Counted from the stretch's first letter, positions 12,738 through 25,675 are shown. The stretch: 64,000 nt of DNA from Magicicada septendecula (GCA_034769895.1 CM068367.1:116420573-116484572), one strand, 5' to 3'. The notes: generated by a model from the letters alone, not told the origin. Numbers and translations: made by a program.

Positions 12738-13466
12738 CGAGGGCTATTCAGAAAGTAAGTTACGACAGGGTATTAAAGGAAACTAAGAGTATGTACAGAA
12801 AATTTTTTATCGCTTTTTGAAGTACACACCTTAAACGGCTTTCCTATGTAATTTTCGTCATTTTTGAAACACTTTTCGTAGCGAGGCACCAGGCGTTGTA
12901 TACCGTCGTCGTAGAAACTTCTCGCCTGTGATTTGAACAATGTAGCTTGTTTGACATCGTTGGCCACCAAGGAAAGACTTCTCATGCTTGAAAAGGTGAT
13001 ATTCGCTTGGTGTGAAGCCTGGGTTGTAAGGTGGATGACCAAATTGTTGCCAGCTAAATTTTGAAAGAGATAATGCGTTGCAACAACAGTGTGTGTGCAG
13101 TATCATGATTCATCGCATTGTCCCGGGTAAGCGTCTTACGTCACTCAATTTGGATCGGACTAAATAAAAAAAAGTCGTATCCATTTTGGTGCCATTGAAT
13201 CGCTCACTGCTTCTTCTCCATAAATATCGAAAATTTGACGGTGGTTTTAATTGTTTTAACGCTTTTCGCATTCAAGAACCGAATCACATTCCTAATTTCT
13301 TCGACATTATAAACACGTTCAACGAAGCTTATTCAGTCCACAGTTGTTTACAAATTGCGTTGTTGGCTTGTCAATGAATCAACAAACTGACGGCGCATGC
13401 GCAACAGCGTGACGGCATCGATACCGGAGCAATATTCAAAAATGGAACTTACTTTCTGAATAACCA
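12738..13466 (-). mobile_element. Internally deleted mariner element
   Basis: A 729-bp mariner relic between TA dinucleotides (12736-12737 and 13467-13468). The ends are inverted repeats sharing GGYTATTCAGAAAGTAAGTT. On the minus strand the transposase N-terminus reads VEEIRNVIRFLNAKSVKTI (about 13235-13300). After a large internal loss the C-terminal part appears: a DNA-then-H block (about 13115), HPPYNPGFTPSEYHLF (about 12980-13040), FLGGQR, then, after a frameshift, FYDDGIQRLVPRYEKCF. The third catalytic aspartate, normally in APSDYHLF, is Glu here. Full-length mariners are about 1.3 kb with a DDD34D transposase. This copy is inactive but its ends look recognisable. Confidence 0.88.
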
Positions 13467-13468
13467 TA

Positions 13469-15811
13469 CTATATTGTTTACTGTCGTGGGGGCTGAATGA
13501 CGTTGCTTGTTGGCTCGTGTGCGCCTTGGTATGTGTTGGGCGGTCGACTACCCACATACACCACCCCCCTTCGGTAGCGTCCGATTCTCGGTGGCGTTTT
13601 ACGAATTAAGAAGCGGGCTTCGGATTGGTTGAAGTAGCACACTGTTGTCACGCGTGTTTGAGAGCTTCCAGTCTTTTCGTAATCTAGATTCTATTATGAT
13701 ACATTCCTACAGCAGCTTGGCGTTCAGTCGCGACAAAAATCGATCTTACGTCAAGTCTTGGCTATATGCTACGCTTTGGCTGTACAGGCCTTACTACTTT
13801 CCAAGCCCCTGGCTTACATAACCCTTCTACTGGCCGTCATACGAGGACTGCAATCACCCAATATACCCATTGTTTTACTACGGGAGTTCTTTCCTTCTTA
13901 CTTTCCAGTAACAATCCCCTCTGTAGTCTGTAGGCTGACTGATTTACTTTTCCCTAATGTTCTGCCTAGCCTGTAGTGTTCTCTCTGGCAGTCTGTAGTC
14001 CCTCCCGTATCCGGTATATGATGGTTTGTTGGATATTATTCTTGAATTTGCTATCTCAAAATTGTCTTTATAAATCTAAATTCTTTATAAATTATATTTC
14101 TTCAATTTTAAAGTAAATTTTTATACGTCTTTAAATTTGTTTCCATGCTTCAAAATTTTCCAATTTCCCAAGCCGATACGCAGATCTAGAGTGAATAATA
14201 TATTGTTATAATCGAGTTACCAATTTATTAGCAAATTGAATGAGTAATGTTTTGCCATTCCAAAGACTCTCGTCCTGCATGGTTTTCTTTTAAAGGTATC
14301 CTTAGCCGGTGTGTTTCAATTTTACCAGAAACTAGGTTATCAGATTAACAGAAACTTACATTTTTATATAAATTTCTCTTATACCGTTTGGAAAGAATCC
14401 TATGTTCTCCAGTTTTCCACCGTTTCGTAACAGTCTACAAATAAAACAAAAAACCCAAGGTCGAGCACAGGACCAGATGTTACTGTAGATTCAAACCACG
14501 GGTTTGCATTATGGAAATAAAAATACTCATTTATAAAAACATTATATACATTATATTATATTTTATTTTTAATTCTACGTTGCACAAATCTTTACATAAT
14601 TCACTTGGTTCCACATTACGCTTTTTTGATTTTATATTAATTCCATTACAGACGCCTGCAAATGTTTGTTCGAAGGAAGAAAATATAAGATGTAACTTCT
14701 TATTCATTATTTAGCTGAGATAATTCAGTGTTGCTGTAGTGAATATAATGTATGATCTTTTATGCATGTTTACAACGATATGCAAGTTGTATTCACTTGT
14801 GTGAATAGACAAACTAACCTTTATCGTTCCGTCTTGTGAATTCTTTTTTATATAGGATAAATGACGCGTTTCAAAGCATATGCTTTAACATCAGACCCTA
14901 AAGTATGCCTCGTAGGAGGTTGTCATTGGTTAAAAATCCAATGTTATTATGCACTGTATACGCGTCAGTAGATGCGCACTTATTCACGTTGGTCGACCAC
15001 TCAGCGGTTGTTCGCCTCTATCTGATAAAGCAGGTTCAACGCGATATCATTTAGCAGTTTGGAACTTTACATCCATTAGTATGATCTGTTTTCATATAAA
15101 TGTACGTTTAAATTGTATTGCCAGTTTAGTAAATCATCCACTTATGGACGTATAATCCTTATAGGCCTATACCTAACTTGTTTTCTCTACCTACTTTGGT
15201 TTTCTGCGATTGAGATTCAGTTTTATCAATACTGTTTACGTTATAGGACTCTTTTTCAGTGTTCTGCCTTAATTTTGTACGCGTTCTGCCTAAGCCTTCA
15301 TTCCACTTTTTGTTTTGTCCACCTATCGTCCGTTACTCCTACATGTTTGGCCCGATTATACTTTACCAGAGATGTTATGATAATTGCGTTATATGCTTGA
15401 GTCCTTTGTTTAATTATAGCGTTATACAGAATTGTTAACTTACAAGTTTTTCCTGTTTCCCATGTTTGTATGAGAATTTAGACTGAAAAGTATATTCCTC
15501 TGTTCTAGTTTCTGCTCTAGTAGCAGACAGGACGAACATTAGGGCTGCCGTTTCAAGCCCTCTTATCCTTTCTGGTATTCTTTCATAGGTGTTTTGCTCA
15601 GCCAATGTGTTCCAGTTTTGCAGCACCAATTTTACCGTCTCCTAGTTCCGTTATCAGCAATGGTCGTTTCTTTACCAACTGCGCTAAGACTTTAAGTTTA
15701 ACAGTTTATGAACATCATTTCGATAAAAAGAAGATTAATTTATCGTCGTAATTTAGTGTTGCCGTCTCAACTATTATGCTGTTCCTTATCACAGCAACCA
15801 CAGTGTATTAT
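13469..15811. other. Unassigned AT-rich sequence
   Basis: No gene, RNA or bounded repeat recognised. Short frames on either strand show no motif I can name. Confidence 0.5.
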
Positions 15812-16316
15812 TGTTATGAAATTACGTAACGTTCTTGAAAAGTCTGCAGTTACGTAAAAGTACTACACGTTTCTCAGCTAGCCGAGCAAGTACAGTGTCT
15901 CTGTCAAGGCCGCGTACTGAAGTGACTTCCAGACTCTTCGAGTACTCTTAACTATGGAAATTATGCTGGGACGCCGCCAAATGAATGTAAAATTATTCTG
16001 GAACACCTCCGGGACGTATATAAGCAACAGAGGCCGGCTTAGAAATTAGTTACACCTGGCGTGATTGTAGAATGCCGATCAAGTGATTGTTGCCGATTAG
16101 TGGAAAGTGATTATTGTTTTATAATTAGTGCGGAACTCTAGTAGTCGACAATTATTATTTCGTGCGGACAATTTTAACTAGAATTACTGTATGATTGTAC
16201 CTTGTTGATTTCAAATTGTTGTTTGTGACTAATTAAAGATGGTAATTAGTGACTTCATTGATGTCTGTATTTTGTTTCCACTGTACAATACGACGATCCG
16301 TGAGACCGTCGTAACA
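15812..16316 (+). repeat. Solo LTR, family copy 3 (best preserved plus copy)
   Basis: About 505 bp, starting TGTTATGAAATTACG and ending GACCGTCGTAACA, so it has the TG...CA ends of LTRs. A TATATAAG box lies at 16017-16024 and an ACTAATTAAAG block that could serve polyadenylation at about 16228. The flanks are TTAT on the left and ATAT on the right, one mismatch in four. No PBS, gag or pol is beside it. Homologous LTRs lie at 9.0, 11.4, 19.1 and 62.3 kb. A 4-bp duplication at the 62-kb copy suggests a Ty3/Gypsy-type integrase, by inference. Confidence 0.8.
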
Positions 16317-17485
16317 ATATCATAACGTATTTAACGCGGTCTCGGTTTTAGTTCTCAAATAAAATCGTATCCAAGCAAAATTCGTACAGCAAGTTGCATG
16401 GAACCAGCAGACACAAAGTTAAAAACTAACCGGACAATATCGCATTCTTTTTGTCTCCAGATTATATCTTATAGCTGAGGAAATATTGAACTTCTTTCAG
16501 TGAAGAACGTAACGTAGAACTATGATACGATCAATTCACTCGAAATGAATTGGCTTGTTTACATCAACAAAGCACGTTCGTACTTTGACCTTGGAATGTC
16601 CATGCGGTAAACACCGTTGAAATATTTTAGCTTACGCAGCAATTTTCAAAACCAAGAGGCTTTTTTTCTTACACGTCAATGTGTACGTTTATATTTTATT
16701 GTACAGAAGTAAAGTTTGATATTTAATCCTGGTGTTTGTATAGTACCAAAAGTTTTGTCCAATCTCTTATTTCAACATCATAAGTAGTAAATCTCCCTCT
16801 CTCTCCTACCCTACCCTTAACTTTCGAGAGGATTTGGTGATTCTGTTACGGTTCAGTATTTGTACTCTCCTCTCTATCTTGAGCAAATACATCGTTACTT
16901 ACATACGTCTGACCACTGATATCATTTGACAGTCTACCCATTTAACAGTCAAGTTTACCCTAAATTTTTCTTCCTATATAATATTTTCAATTTCGCATGT
17001 CCTTTTTCTACATGTCCAAAGTAGCTTTACGCATGCCTTGTTAATCTGTCTTGGCAACGCATTTTCTTACCTTCAGTTCTTATAATGGTAGAAGTATACA
17101 TTCGTCATGCGTTTTGCTAATGACACTAATTGATAGGCTTCGATTCTTTTGTGACCTGCCTGATTCAATGTCCGACACTTTTAACCCACAGTTTGATGTG
17201 CATATCAAAGTATTAGCCAACTCTTTTTTTTCCTGCAGAGTATTATATTTTTCTTAGTTCTATTCCAGCCATTCTGTGCCACAAATGCCCTCTTAATTCC
17301 TTCTAAGATTAAAAGTAACAAGTACTTTTGAATCAAATTCAATAGTTTTTGGCATATGTTAATTACAAAGAACTCTGGACATTAATTAGTAAAGTAAATT
17401 GAATGGACATAGAAAGTGCAAAACTAGGACGGCCTAACCAAAACAGAAGAGAACTATTCAGGAGAAAAGTAGACAATTGTAATTA
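16317..17485. other. Unassigned sequence
   Basis: Nothing supported. Pyrimidine-rich plus strand around 16790-17260 with no readable protein motif. Confidence 0.45.
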
Positions 17486-18290
17486 TCGTCATCATTTGTT
17501 CCCTTTGTAGGCCCTGGCCTTCTTCAGAAGATTTCGCCATTCTTCTCTGTTTATATGCCTTCCAACTTTCCTTTTACCTTCTTAATAACTCTGCGTTTAC
17601 AAGCAATTATAATGGGTTCAGCCCATTCTAATGTTTTTAATTTAATAAAGGTGACCACACAGAGCTCTAAATTTTATATTTTCTTCCAGGCTTCCTCCTG
17701 TTCCACTGGACCAAAAAATTGCCTGAAGATCGTCCTTTCAAATATATTTAGCCTCTCATCTGATCTAGGCAGCGTCCATGTCTCTGATGCATAAGTCAGT
17801 ACTGGACGCACTAGGATCTTATACATCAATACCCTTGTATTGAATACCCTTGGTCTTCCCTTGTATTAACTGAGACTTTAGATGTTTTCTGAGACACTGC
17901 ACGCATCTATTTGCTGACAAAATATGCTTTCGGATCTACACACTAATATTACTTTTACAGTTAACGTCTCAGCAGAGGTAGGTAAAGCTATGTACTATCT
18001 CGAATTTATAAGAATTTATATCTCCTATATCTAAATTTTGGGACCCACACAACAGTCTTTTCTTGTCACTGGCGTACATTTTGTTTTTTCCTGATTGATT
18101 TGCAGATGCATTCTGGGTGCAGCTTTCTCCAATTTCATAAACACGATCTAAAATCAATAAAGAGGTGATGTGTCTCTATTCCATACTCGCTACATTTCTC
18201 AAGAATCTGGCGTAAGGTAAAAATCTGGTCGTTTGTTGACCTGCCTTGACGGAATCCGCACTGATAACCTATCGCCTTCTCTACAAACGG
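17486..18290 (-). pseudogene. Decayed LINE with RT finger and C-terminal parts
   Basis: On the minus strand the RT finger block reads [20 protein letters not shown] then [19 protein letters not shown] (about 18140-18270), a very typical LINE RT signature. The palm with its ADD motif is lost or unreadable. The C-terminal part follows at 17510-17810, with RDMDAA, a GSLEE block and a GKRKVGRH end. DNA identity to the LINE at 58548-59050 is high over the last 300 bp (for example CCCATTCTAATGTTTTTAAT against its counterpart). A small ATC-type tail is at 17485-17497. Several frameshifts; not functional. Confidence 0.8.
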
Positions 18291-19050
18291 TGCACAGTCT
18301 GCTAAACAAAATGTTGAGACGATTGTAATACAACGAGATAAAAAGATGTAAATATTCCAAGCTATAAAAGATAATTAGCGCAAGAATTTTTGCCAGAATG
18401 AGATTTGCAGAGACAACCTGTCCACTCTGTTCAACAAACAGCAAGAGGTATCAACAGCGTAGGAATACTCTGTAGTGACTTTAAAATTAACGACACCTTA
18501 CGCAATAAGTTATACGTATCACATACTAGATACTTGGGTTACCGCTGTAATCGTGTAAAACACAAGCGGGCATTCGATTCGGGCCGAACAATATTTAATG
18601 CGAAACCAATGTTTACTGTCTGCTTACGCTAAATCGTTTAATTATTGATCGTTCTCGTGAGTTCATCGACCTAATATTACACTCACAACGATCCTACCGG
18701 GTTGCAACCCTCGAAACATTAGTACCCAACTGACCAATTCTGAAACAATTAATTATCAATGTCCTCTCAGTTACAAAAAGTTCAAATACAATTTCCTACC
18801 ATCAACACTGGGAGTTGAAAGCATACAGTTGTAAACCTTCGTTGTTATAGAGGTTTTAACAAGTATCTAATTGAATTTAATAGTACACTTGCAAGAAATG
18901 GAAATACTATAGATTATTTTATACTCGTTTGTTCATTGTGTTATACGTAAAATGAAAACATTTAGTATCTAATGTAAGTGCAGTAGGGTTTGCAGTAATC
19001 CAAACATAGGCAGAAATTAAAGTAACAATGAATTATTTTGTCAAACATAT
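18291..19050. other. Unassigned sequence
   Basis: The left part may still belong to the LINE just before it. Beyond about 18450 nothing is recognised. Confidence 0.45.
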
Positions 19051-19547
19051 TGTTACGATGGCCTAACTGATAGTCTTATGGTACAGTGAAAAACAAAATA
19101 CAAGACACCAATGAAATCACTAACAACCAGCTTTAATTATCACAATTAATAATTTGTAAGTAACAAGATAGTCTCTTGCAACAATTCAAGTAAAAAATTT
19201 GTCTACATGCAATAATAATGTCAACTACAAAGAATTCCGCACTAATTAGAACCGAACAACACTTCGCTACAAACATTCGATCCGCGCTAAAGGAATCGCT
19301 CAACACCACTGAACTCATAAGCCGGCTGCTATGGCTTTTTATAGGTAGCGCACGCCTTCTAGAAATCTTTCATCCTCAATGTGCACGCCACTTAACGCTG
19401 ACCCTAATGCGAATCTCAAGTGGCCGCTTGAAGAACCTAGAACAAACTTTAACGCGGCCTTGACTGAGGCACATCTGCCGCACTAGGCGGGGGACGGGTC
19501 GGTGAAGCTCTTGCTATTCGACGCGGATCGGTACGATTGTCGTTACA
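19051..19547 (-). repeat. Solo LTR, family copy 4
   Basis: About 497 bp. On the minus strand it starts TGTAACGACAATCGTACC and ends GGCCATCGTAACA. TATAAAAAG lies at about 19336-19345 and GATAATTAAAG near 19125-19135. Similarity to the 62.3-kb copy is clear across the 3' half (TTGGTGTCTTGTATTTTGTT and AGAGACTATCTTGTT in both). Flanks are ATAT and ATAC. Solo, with no internal region. Confidence 0.82.
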
Positions 19548-20237
19548 ATACGTTTTGTGGAATTTATTTGCATCATAAAACTGAAGTCTGTGACGATGCT
19601 GTGTGAGTTTGTAAAATGTATGTGAGATGAAATAATTTTATACTTGAGAAAAAATTAATTATTTTTATGATAAGTGTAACTAAACTGCACGAGACTTTGG
19701 AATCTGAGTTACACTTTAGCATTAAGTTACTTCACTCAACATCTCCTCGTCTCCCACTACTCTTTTCGGGAATGTAAAGTTTAATCTTACAATACGATGA
19801 ATAATACGATGAACTGAACTATTTAAAATGTGATAGTGTGCAAAAGCTCTCCTAACCTATTAATACGAGGTATGTACAAAAATCGTAGTTAATGTGTTTT
19901 TGAATTCTTTTGTCGTTACACTTTTGGGAGTCCACTTTAGGTGGTTTAATAACGACTCGTTTTTTTCAGATTTCTTAATCAAATAAACTTATTCTTTCTT
20001 TTTACACTTCCAAGTTATCTTGCCATTGTTCTAAATATCGTTTACACAAAGCTTGCAAGAGGTCTTCGCAACTAATATGTCCCCGCTGTTCTTCTGTTAC
20101 ATCAGTTTACAGTTCATTGAATTGATAACAAAATAACAATCCACTACCAACTTATCTAGCTCCGATTTACTAGTATCATTGCCAACATTACAAACTGAAA
20201 CTTTTGCACAAAATAAAATAAAAGGATTCAAATCCCA
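19548..20237. other. Unassigned AT-rich sequence
   Basis: No feature supported. Confidence 0.45.
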
Positions 20238-20265
20238 TTGAGGAAGACGAACACCACGTCGAAAC
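20238..20265 (+). other. Penelope-type tail hairpin, hammerhead-like
   Basis: Reads TTGAGGA, one A, GACG, a 7-base loop, CGTC, then GAAAC. Same architecture as 3922-3953 and the pair in the 33.3-33.8 kb inverted repeat, with a shorter stem. An AT run of about 35 bp follows at 20311-20345. Confidence 0.35.
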
Positions 20266-20307
20266 GTCTGGGAAACAAAACCAAAAAGTAAGTGTTCACA
20301 GTGAAAG

Positions 20308-20351
<44 letters not shown>

Positions 20352-20690
20352 AAAAGTGAATGAAGAGGATGTACAAACAAGATAATTACAAAATAAAAAT
20401 AACTACTATCCTTTTGTACATGGCAATGTCTTATGGCAGACCAGTTTACTTTTTCTTGTAAGCTTTGACAAGATAATATTGAAGATTTTGTACTTTCGGG
20501 GATTTATCTCTCTCGTTTTTACATAAATAATGAGAACACGGTTCCTTCCGTTCAACGACGGAAACCTTGTAAATGTCTCTTTGTTATGTTATAGACTGCT
20601 TTTCACTTGTTTTAGTGTTTTCGGGACTTCTTAGCTCTTTGATGTGTCCACAGACTATATAGTTAAGGACGCTTTTATTTTATTTTATTT
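20266..20690. repeat. AT microsatellite and unassigned flank
   Basis: TA alternation at 20311-20345. The rest is unassigned. Confidence 0.7.
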
Positions 20691-21383
20691 ATTTATACTG
20701 ATGGTCTGGTAAGGAAATGAAGACATCTAGTAAACCCTGATATTAAGTTACCACGACAGATATTTAAATGTGTTGTTGTTTGCTGACGACTTACTTGTAC
20801 TTAAAAATGCAGAATCTGATTTGTAAAAATCTGTTTTTAAGCTTCATCACATTTGCAAACAATACAATATAAAAATCTCCGCTATAAAAACAAAGGGAAT
20901 AGCATTTTGAGATAAGGAGCCAATAAGAATAAAATAATGATTAGTGAATCAAATTCTAGAACAGGTGAGGCACTTTAATTATCTGGGAAATTATATTGGC
21001 TACGACAGAAATTATGATATTGACGTTAAGTGAGGCAAGTTCCAGATTGTCTGTGCAATAACAAACCGTATTTTTAGAAACAAGGTTCGTCGAGATACAA
21101 GGCGTCGGAAATGGCATTCTTAAAAGGAGTTAAATGGTGTTCTAAACTTGACCATATAACAAATGAGGCCCTAAGGGAAAATATACAAGTTTTTAACTTG
21201 ATTTAAAAATTAAAAGATTGCAAACAACGGTGGAAAGAACACTTAAAAATAATGTCAGATTCCAGACTTGTCAAACAAGTCTGGAAATACAAACCTATAG
21301 GACACGGGTGTGTGAGTAGGAAGAGATGGCTGGGGGATTTTTGAAGGCGGAACAGGCAGCACCTTTCTTATGTTGTGAAGATA

Positions 21384-21428
<45 letters not shown>
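20691..21428 (+). pseudogene. Decayed LINE RT, subfamily copy 2, with ATG-repeat tail
   Basis: DNA closely matches the copy at 7.9-8.6 kb from GGTCTGGTAAGGAAATG onward. It carries the LLFADDLLVL catalytic block (about 20775), a KLHHICKQYN-like block, a HFNYLGNYIGYDRNYDIDV block (about 20970-21030), then NRIFRNKVRRDT. Next comes a deletion joining this to the RRKWHS segment, and a 3' part with DSRLVKQVWKYKP (about 21260-21300). The element ends in an ATG/GAT repeat (21384-21428), as does the LINE at 61.3-62.0 kb. The 5' end is truncated at a T-rich stretch. Multiple stops. Confidence 0.82.
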
Positions 21429-21429
<1 letters not shown>

Positions 21430-21736
21430 CTTTCTGTTGTTACCGATGCAGTAAATCCGAATGACTAAGTTTTACGTTAATGACAAACATATCTGCAATT
21501 ACTTTATATCAATATTTATAATTTTTAGTACTATGTTTCGTTTAATTTACCTTTTTATCTGTGTCTAGGTACTTATAAACTTTCATCATCGTAAGAATAT
21601 TTTTATAACATAAATTAGACTCAAAACTTAATTTATTGTTAATTATTTTTATTTAAAATATTTTCGTATCTTAGGTAAATATTATATAATTTAGGTAAAA
21701 TTTACCGTAAACTAACTTAGGTAGTTTTAAAAGTAA

Positions 21737-21790
<54 letters not shown>

Positions 21791-22916
21791 ACTTAGAAGG
21801 CCGTTGATAAAACTGATCGAAAGTCGACAAATGACACCTGTTACCACCGTAGTGGAAACTCTGTCGCTTTTATACTTTTTCACATTTGAATTTATATAGG
21901 AAAACTGTCAACATGAATTACTTGGATTTTATTCCTTCTTCTGAGGGGTTGTGTTAAGCTAAGGCAAAGGTGTTGCTGTGACACCTGTCTTGGACAATCT
22001 TGCTCTGGGACAGACGTATCTCGTCGCTTAGAAACTGTTTCTTTTTCTACCTGTCTTTTCTGTTTTTACAATCTCACCTGTTACGACTTCTCACTAATTC
22101 TTCAAAATTTTCAACCTTACATTTTTTTTTACGGATAGTGAGGTTACTTGAATTTAACAAGATGTTTAATGTCATTTCACATTGTTTTATTTTAGTTTTT
22201 AATTCAAATTAAATTTGAAGCTTTTCCATTCCTCTGTGTCTCATCGACTTTATGTTTTAATTTGAGGAAAATCTTCTACATTTTTGTGCTCGCCTCGTCC
22301 TTTCTTTTGTCTTTGTTATAACTCAAAGCGTCAGGCGATGCTAACACGGTCATAAAATTTTAATGTCTTATCTTTTGCACTTTTTAATGTACGTGTTTCT
22401 TTCCCTTCTACTCGCCTTCCTTCTTCTATTTCTTCTCCTGTTCCTTCTTTTATCTCTTTCGCTATTTACAATAATACTATTTTTACCAAACATTAATAAT
22501 TTCCATTTTTTGTTTATCTTTACATATTAGTGAAACATTACTAGAACATAGACTGTAATTATGAATATAAAGTAATTTATGATGTAAACTAGTGGAGAAT
22601 GAGAAACAGCTTTTCAAATGCTGTGGCCTCCACAACAATCGGTTCCTACGCATAAGAACGTGTGTTATCTTATTAAATTCATAAGTTATTGAACATTGGA
22701 GGAGTCAGTACTCATAAGTTAAATTATACTTCTTTTACAGCAACACCTTCGAGTGACAATGATACAAGACAACTATCTAACTAGAAGACAAGATAACTAG
22801 AAGCACCTCCGATAAGCTCTAGGTATACAATTATATGCAGAAAATAATAAACGCCAACAAGTTAAATAAAATTTAAACGTTTGGGCAATAGGGCTAGATG
22901 TCCTTGCAAAAATAGT
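21429..22916. other. Unassigned AT-rich sequence with a TG run
   Basis: A perfect TG dinucleotide run at 21739-21787. The minus frame containing poly(HT) across it is only the translated repeat. No gene supported. Confidence 0.6.
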
Positions 22917-22924
22917 GCACTGTA

Positions 22925-23336
22925 CAGGAGGTGTATTTACGAGGGGGACCAACGGAACCCGACCCCCTTCAGAGGGTCCAAAAAATGTACGAATTTTCTT
23001 AAGCTCTCAATTTTTGCCCTCTTTATTATTTTTTGTCAGCAGTGTACGCTAATATAGTAGTAGTTCCCTTTTAAATATACAAAAACGTTTATTACACATT
23101 ACTTGCGTACACGTTTGAAATGGGAAACATAGGAAATCAATTTAGTCAACGAGTATCTTGTCAACAATGTTTTAATAACGCGTGTTTATATTGTGTATTA
23201 CCGTTTACTTTAATGGGACTGATTTCAGCCACTTTAAAGATAGTAATGTTGATGAGTTCCTTCCTTGTTTTTTCCTTTGTATGAAAGCCGACCCGACCCC
23301 GGATACCTCCAAAGCCAAAGTCTAGATACGCCACTG
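22925..23336 (-). mobile_element. hAT-type MITE, copy A, perfect 8-bp TSD
   Basis: A 412-bp element bounded by an exact 8-bp direct repeat GCACTGTA (22917-22924 and 23337-23344). The ends are short inverted repeats, CAGGAGGTGTATTTA on the left and CAGTGGCGTATCTA when the right end is read inward. An 8-bp duplication plus CAG-starting ends is characteristic of hAT transposons. A second copy lies in the opposite orientation at 46248-46693. No transposase is present. The short open frames running through its edge into flanking DNA are not genes. Confidence 0.85.
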
Positions 23337-23344
23337 GCACTGTA

Positions 23345-23600
23345 TATCGCAAAATGCAACCGCTTGTCGTGTCGTCGCACAGTATCAACGATTTCACAAA
23401 ACTGATCCAACTGACGGTTGCGCACATCACCGGTTTCTGAACCCACCCAAGGTAATCTGTAGTGTAATGTTGACGAGAAAATTCCAGATGACTGGACAAT
23501 ACCGGGCAACGTCGAGAATCCAGTTTTGCCAGACACTACCAAATTGTCACCTTGCTGACGAAGCAGCACGTAACAATTTTCACGTTATCTATACTTATTA
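23345..23600 (-). other. Open stretch of unknown nature
   Basis: Two overlapping minus-strand frames stay open here. One contains TLPGIVQSSGIFSSTLHYR and QLDQFCEIVDTVRRHDKR. They were interrupted on the left by the hAT MITE. The codon pattern looks more protein-like than the surroundings, but I recognise no family. It could be old transposon coding sequence or chance. Confidence 0.25.
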
Positions 23601-25509
23601 CTTACGCTACGGCGCTGTTACAATTTTCAGCGTTGTGCTAAGTTTCTAACTATTCTAAAATTTTACTTTGTGAATCGGGAAGGAAAAAATCGTAACTAAT
23701 ATCTTCGATAAGAAAGAATTGAGAACAGGTCCCCTTGATGACAATAACAGATAAAATACAGACGTAAAACATAAAAATACAATGCTTATGCTTGGGAAGA
23801 CGGAAGAAGGCAGAATAGCAAAGAAACTTCATGATAGAATAACAAGAAAATGACCTATGGGAAGAAAGACTATAGATGAAAGATGTTGAAACAAATTGAA
23901 GGATGCCGCAGATGCAACATACGTAAAAATATAATAAAAGTATATAACTCAATACTCTTAAAAATAGGCGAAAGTAAGGGCATTAAGTGACTCAATACGC
24001 GGTCATGAAAGTTAACGGTCAGTGGCAGCACGGTTTGGGGAACTTACTGAGGAAGACCGGAAACTCATTTAAATTGTAAAACTATAGAATGAAAGATATT
24101 TGTACTTGACTGTACATAATAAGAATTGTTTTATTTTCAGTAAATAATTCTGCTGATTGTAAGCCTATTTAGTGTTGTAAATAAAACGTATCTCTCTATA
24201 TTTCGTTAATTTTTCTGAAATTGTCAGTTGACAATTAACTTTTCTATATTGCAAACTACACTGAAATTGACAATTATGTAATTTACCTATTAGTAGGTTG
24301 CGTTGTATAATTGTAGCTAATCAAATTGTAGTAATTTTGAATTGATTAGCTCCTGACATGAGGAACACATTTTACAGTATCGATTACACGGAAAGGAATG
24401 ATAGCACGCACACGAACACAAATCATTGCTGAAACGTTTGCCACCGAGCCAAATGTAGCCTATCCGTTATAAGGCGCGTAATGTTCCAACTAGATTACCT
24501 CTAAACGACTGCCAAATTGCTGAATCTCTTCTCACAGATAATAAACTGCCATTCTCTATCGGTTAGCCTCTTGGTAAAATTACATTTATAAAATATTGCC
24601 TCCTCGGAAAAACGATTTTAATCTTTATTTTAAACATATATATATATATTTTTTCAATTTCCATGACAAAAATATAGCAAAAAAAGTTTACTAAATTTAC
24701 TGACCCATAAATTAGGGTATTACTATTTCGTATAAAGCTTCTGAAATGTTATAGTAAAATATTATCTATCCTCCCTTATCTGATCGTCAGTAAAGAACAG
24801 TGTAGATTTTGTATTCGACTGCAATGCCCAAATATTTTAGCCACGTATTTAGCCAACGTACCAGTTGTGATATGTATATTTCACAGAGTTCTCGGTAATA
24901 ACAATTCTTTTCGTTCCTTTTATATAAGAAAAGTTGACCCCTTTCTCTGACTTGGATTTTAATAAAATATAAAAATATTTATTCATTAAGAAAAATTTAC
25001 CCCCCCCTTTCTCTATTTTACCTCCTTTTCTCTCCCTCCTCTCTCGTCTCTAAAAGAAAACTAAAAAAAATTACAAAGAAAATATCCTACGAAATAGTAA
25101 AACCCCGTTAAAACGGTCTAGTTTATACAGGGACCTGCTTAATAATATGAGAGTTTTGGCAGATCCCTGCACTTTTAGTGTAAGGAACTTTTATAAAATA
25201 CCCGAGTGACGGAGCTCAAATTAAGCTTAATACTTTTTTTGCGATTAAATTATTAAATTAATTTTCATTATGGTCGAAACAAATAGGACTACTAGGTGAA
25301 ACGAACAAGTACCTCTGAAATTCGAGTTCTCAGTACAGAAAATAAAGATGGAATGGACATATTTAAGAAACATTTATGAGTAAATAAATGTGGTAGATGT
25401 ATGGATGTAATAAACCAGTTAAAACCTGGGTATCTTAGTGTTTATGAAAACCAAACCTAAGATGACAGGATAGTGTGAACCGAGATCCCAGAAGGGTTGG
25501 AATACATAA
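23601..25509. other. Mostly unassigned; possible LINE debris at 23.78-24.05 kb
   Basis: Plus-strand reading at about 23795-23920 gives LGKTEEGRIAKKLHDRITRK, a stop, then a GRK-containing basic block and NKLKDAADA, which resembles a LINE C-terminus. The likeness is weak. The rest is AT-rich and unassigned. Confidence 0.35.
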
Positions 25510-25599
25510 GTGGGAAAGAGTACAAATATAGAGACTATTGGCAACGAATATTTTAGTAGGCTAAAAATCGATTATATTTGTGGTGCCCTTCATGGTGAA

Positions 25600-25675
25600 A
25601 ATGATAATAGTGGTGGTGGTGGTGTTGGCGGTGATGCTGCTGCTGCTGCTGATGATGATGATGATGATAACGGCA
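25600..25675. repeat. Compound trinucleotide repeat
   Basis: GGT, then GCT, then GAT runs following one another. The open frame across it (25510-25734) encodes only Gly, Ala and Asp runs from the repeat, with no other domain. I do not consider it a gene. Confidence 0.8.

Noticed and set aside
21671..21883. Frame with a His-Thr run
   Set aside because: TG microsatellite read on the minus strand.
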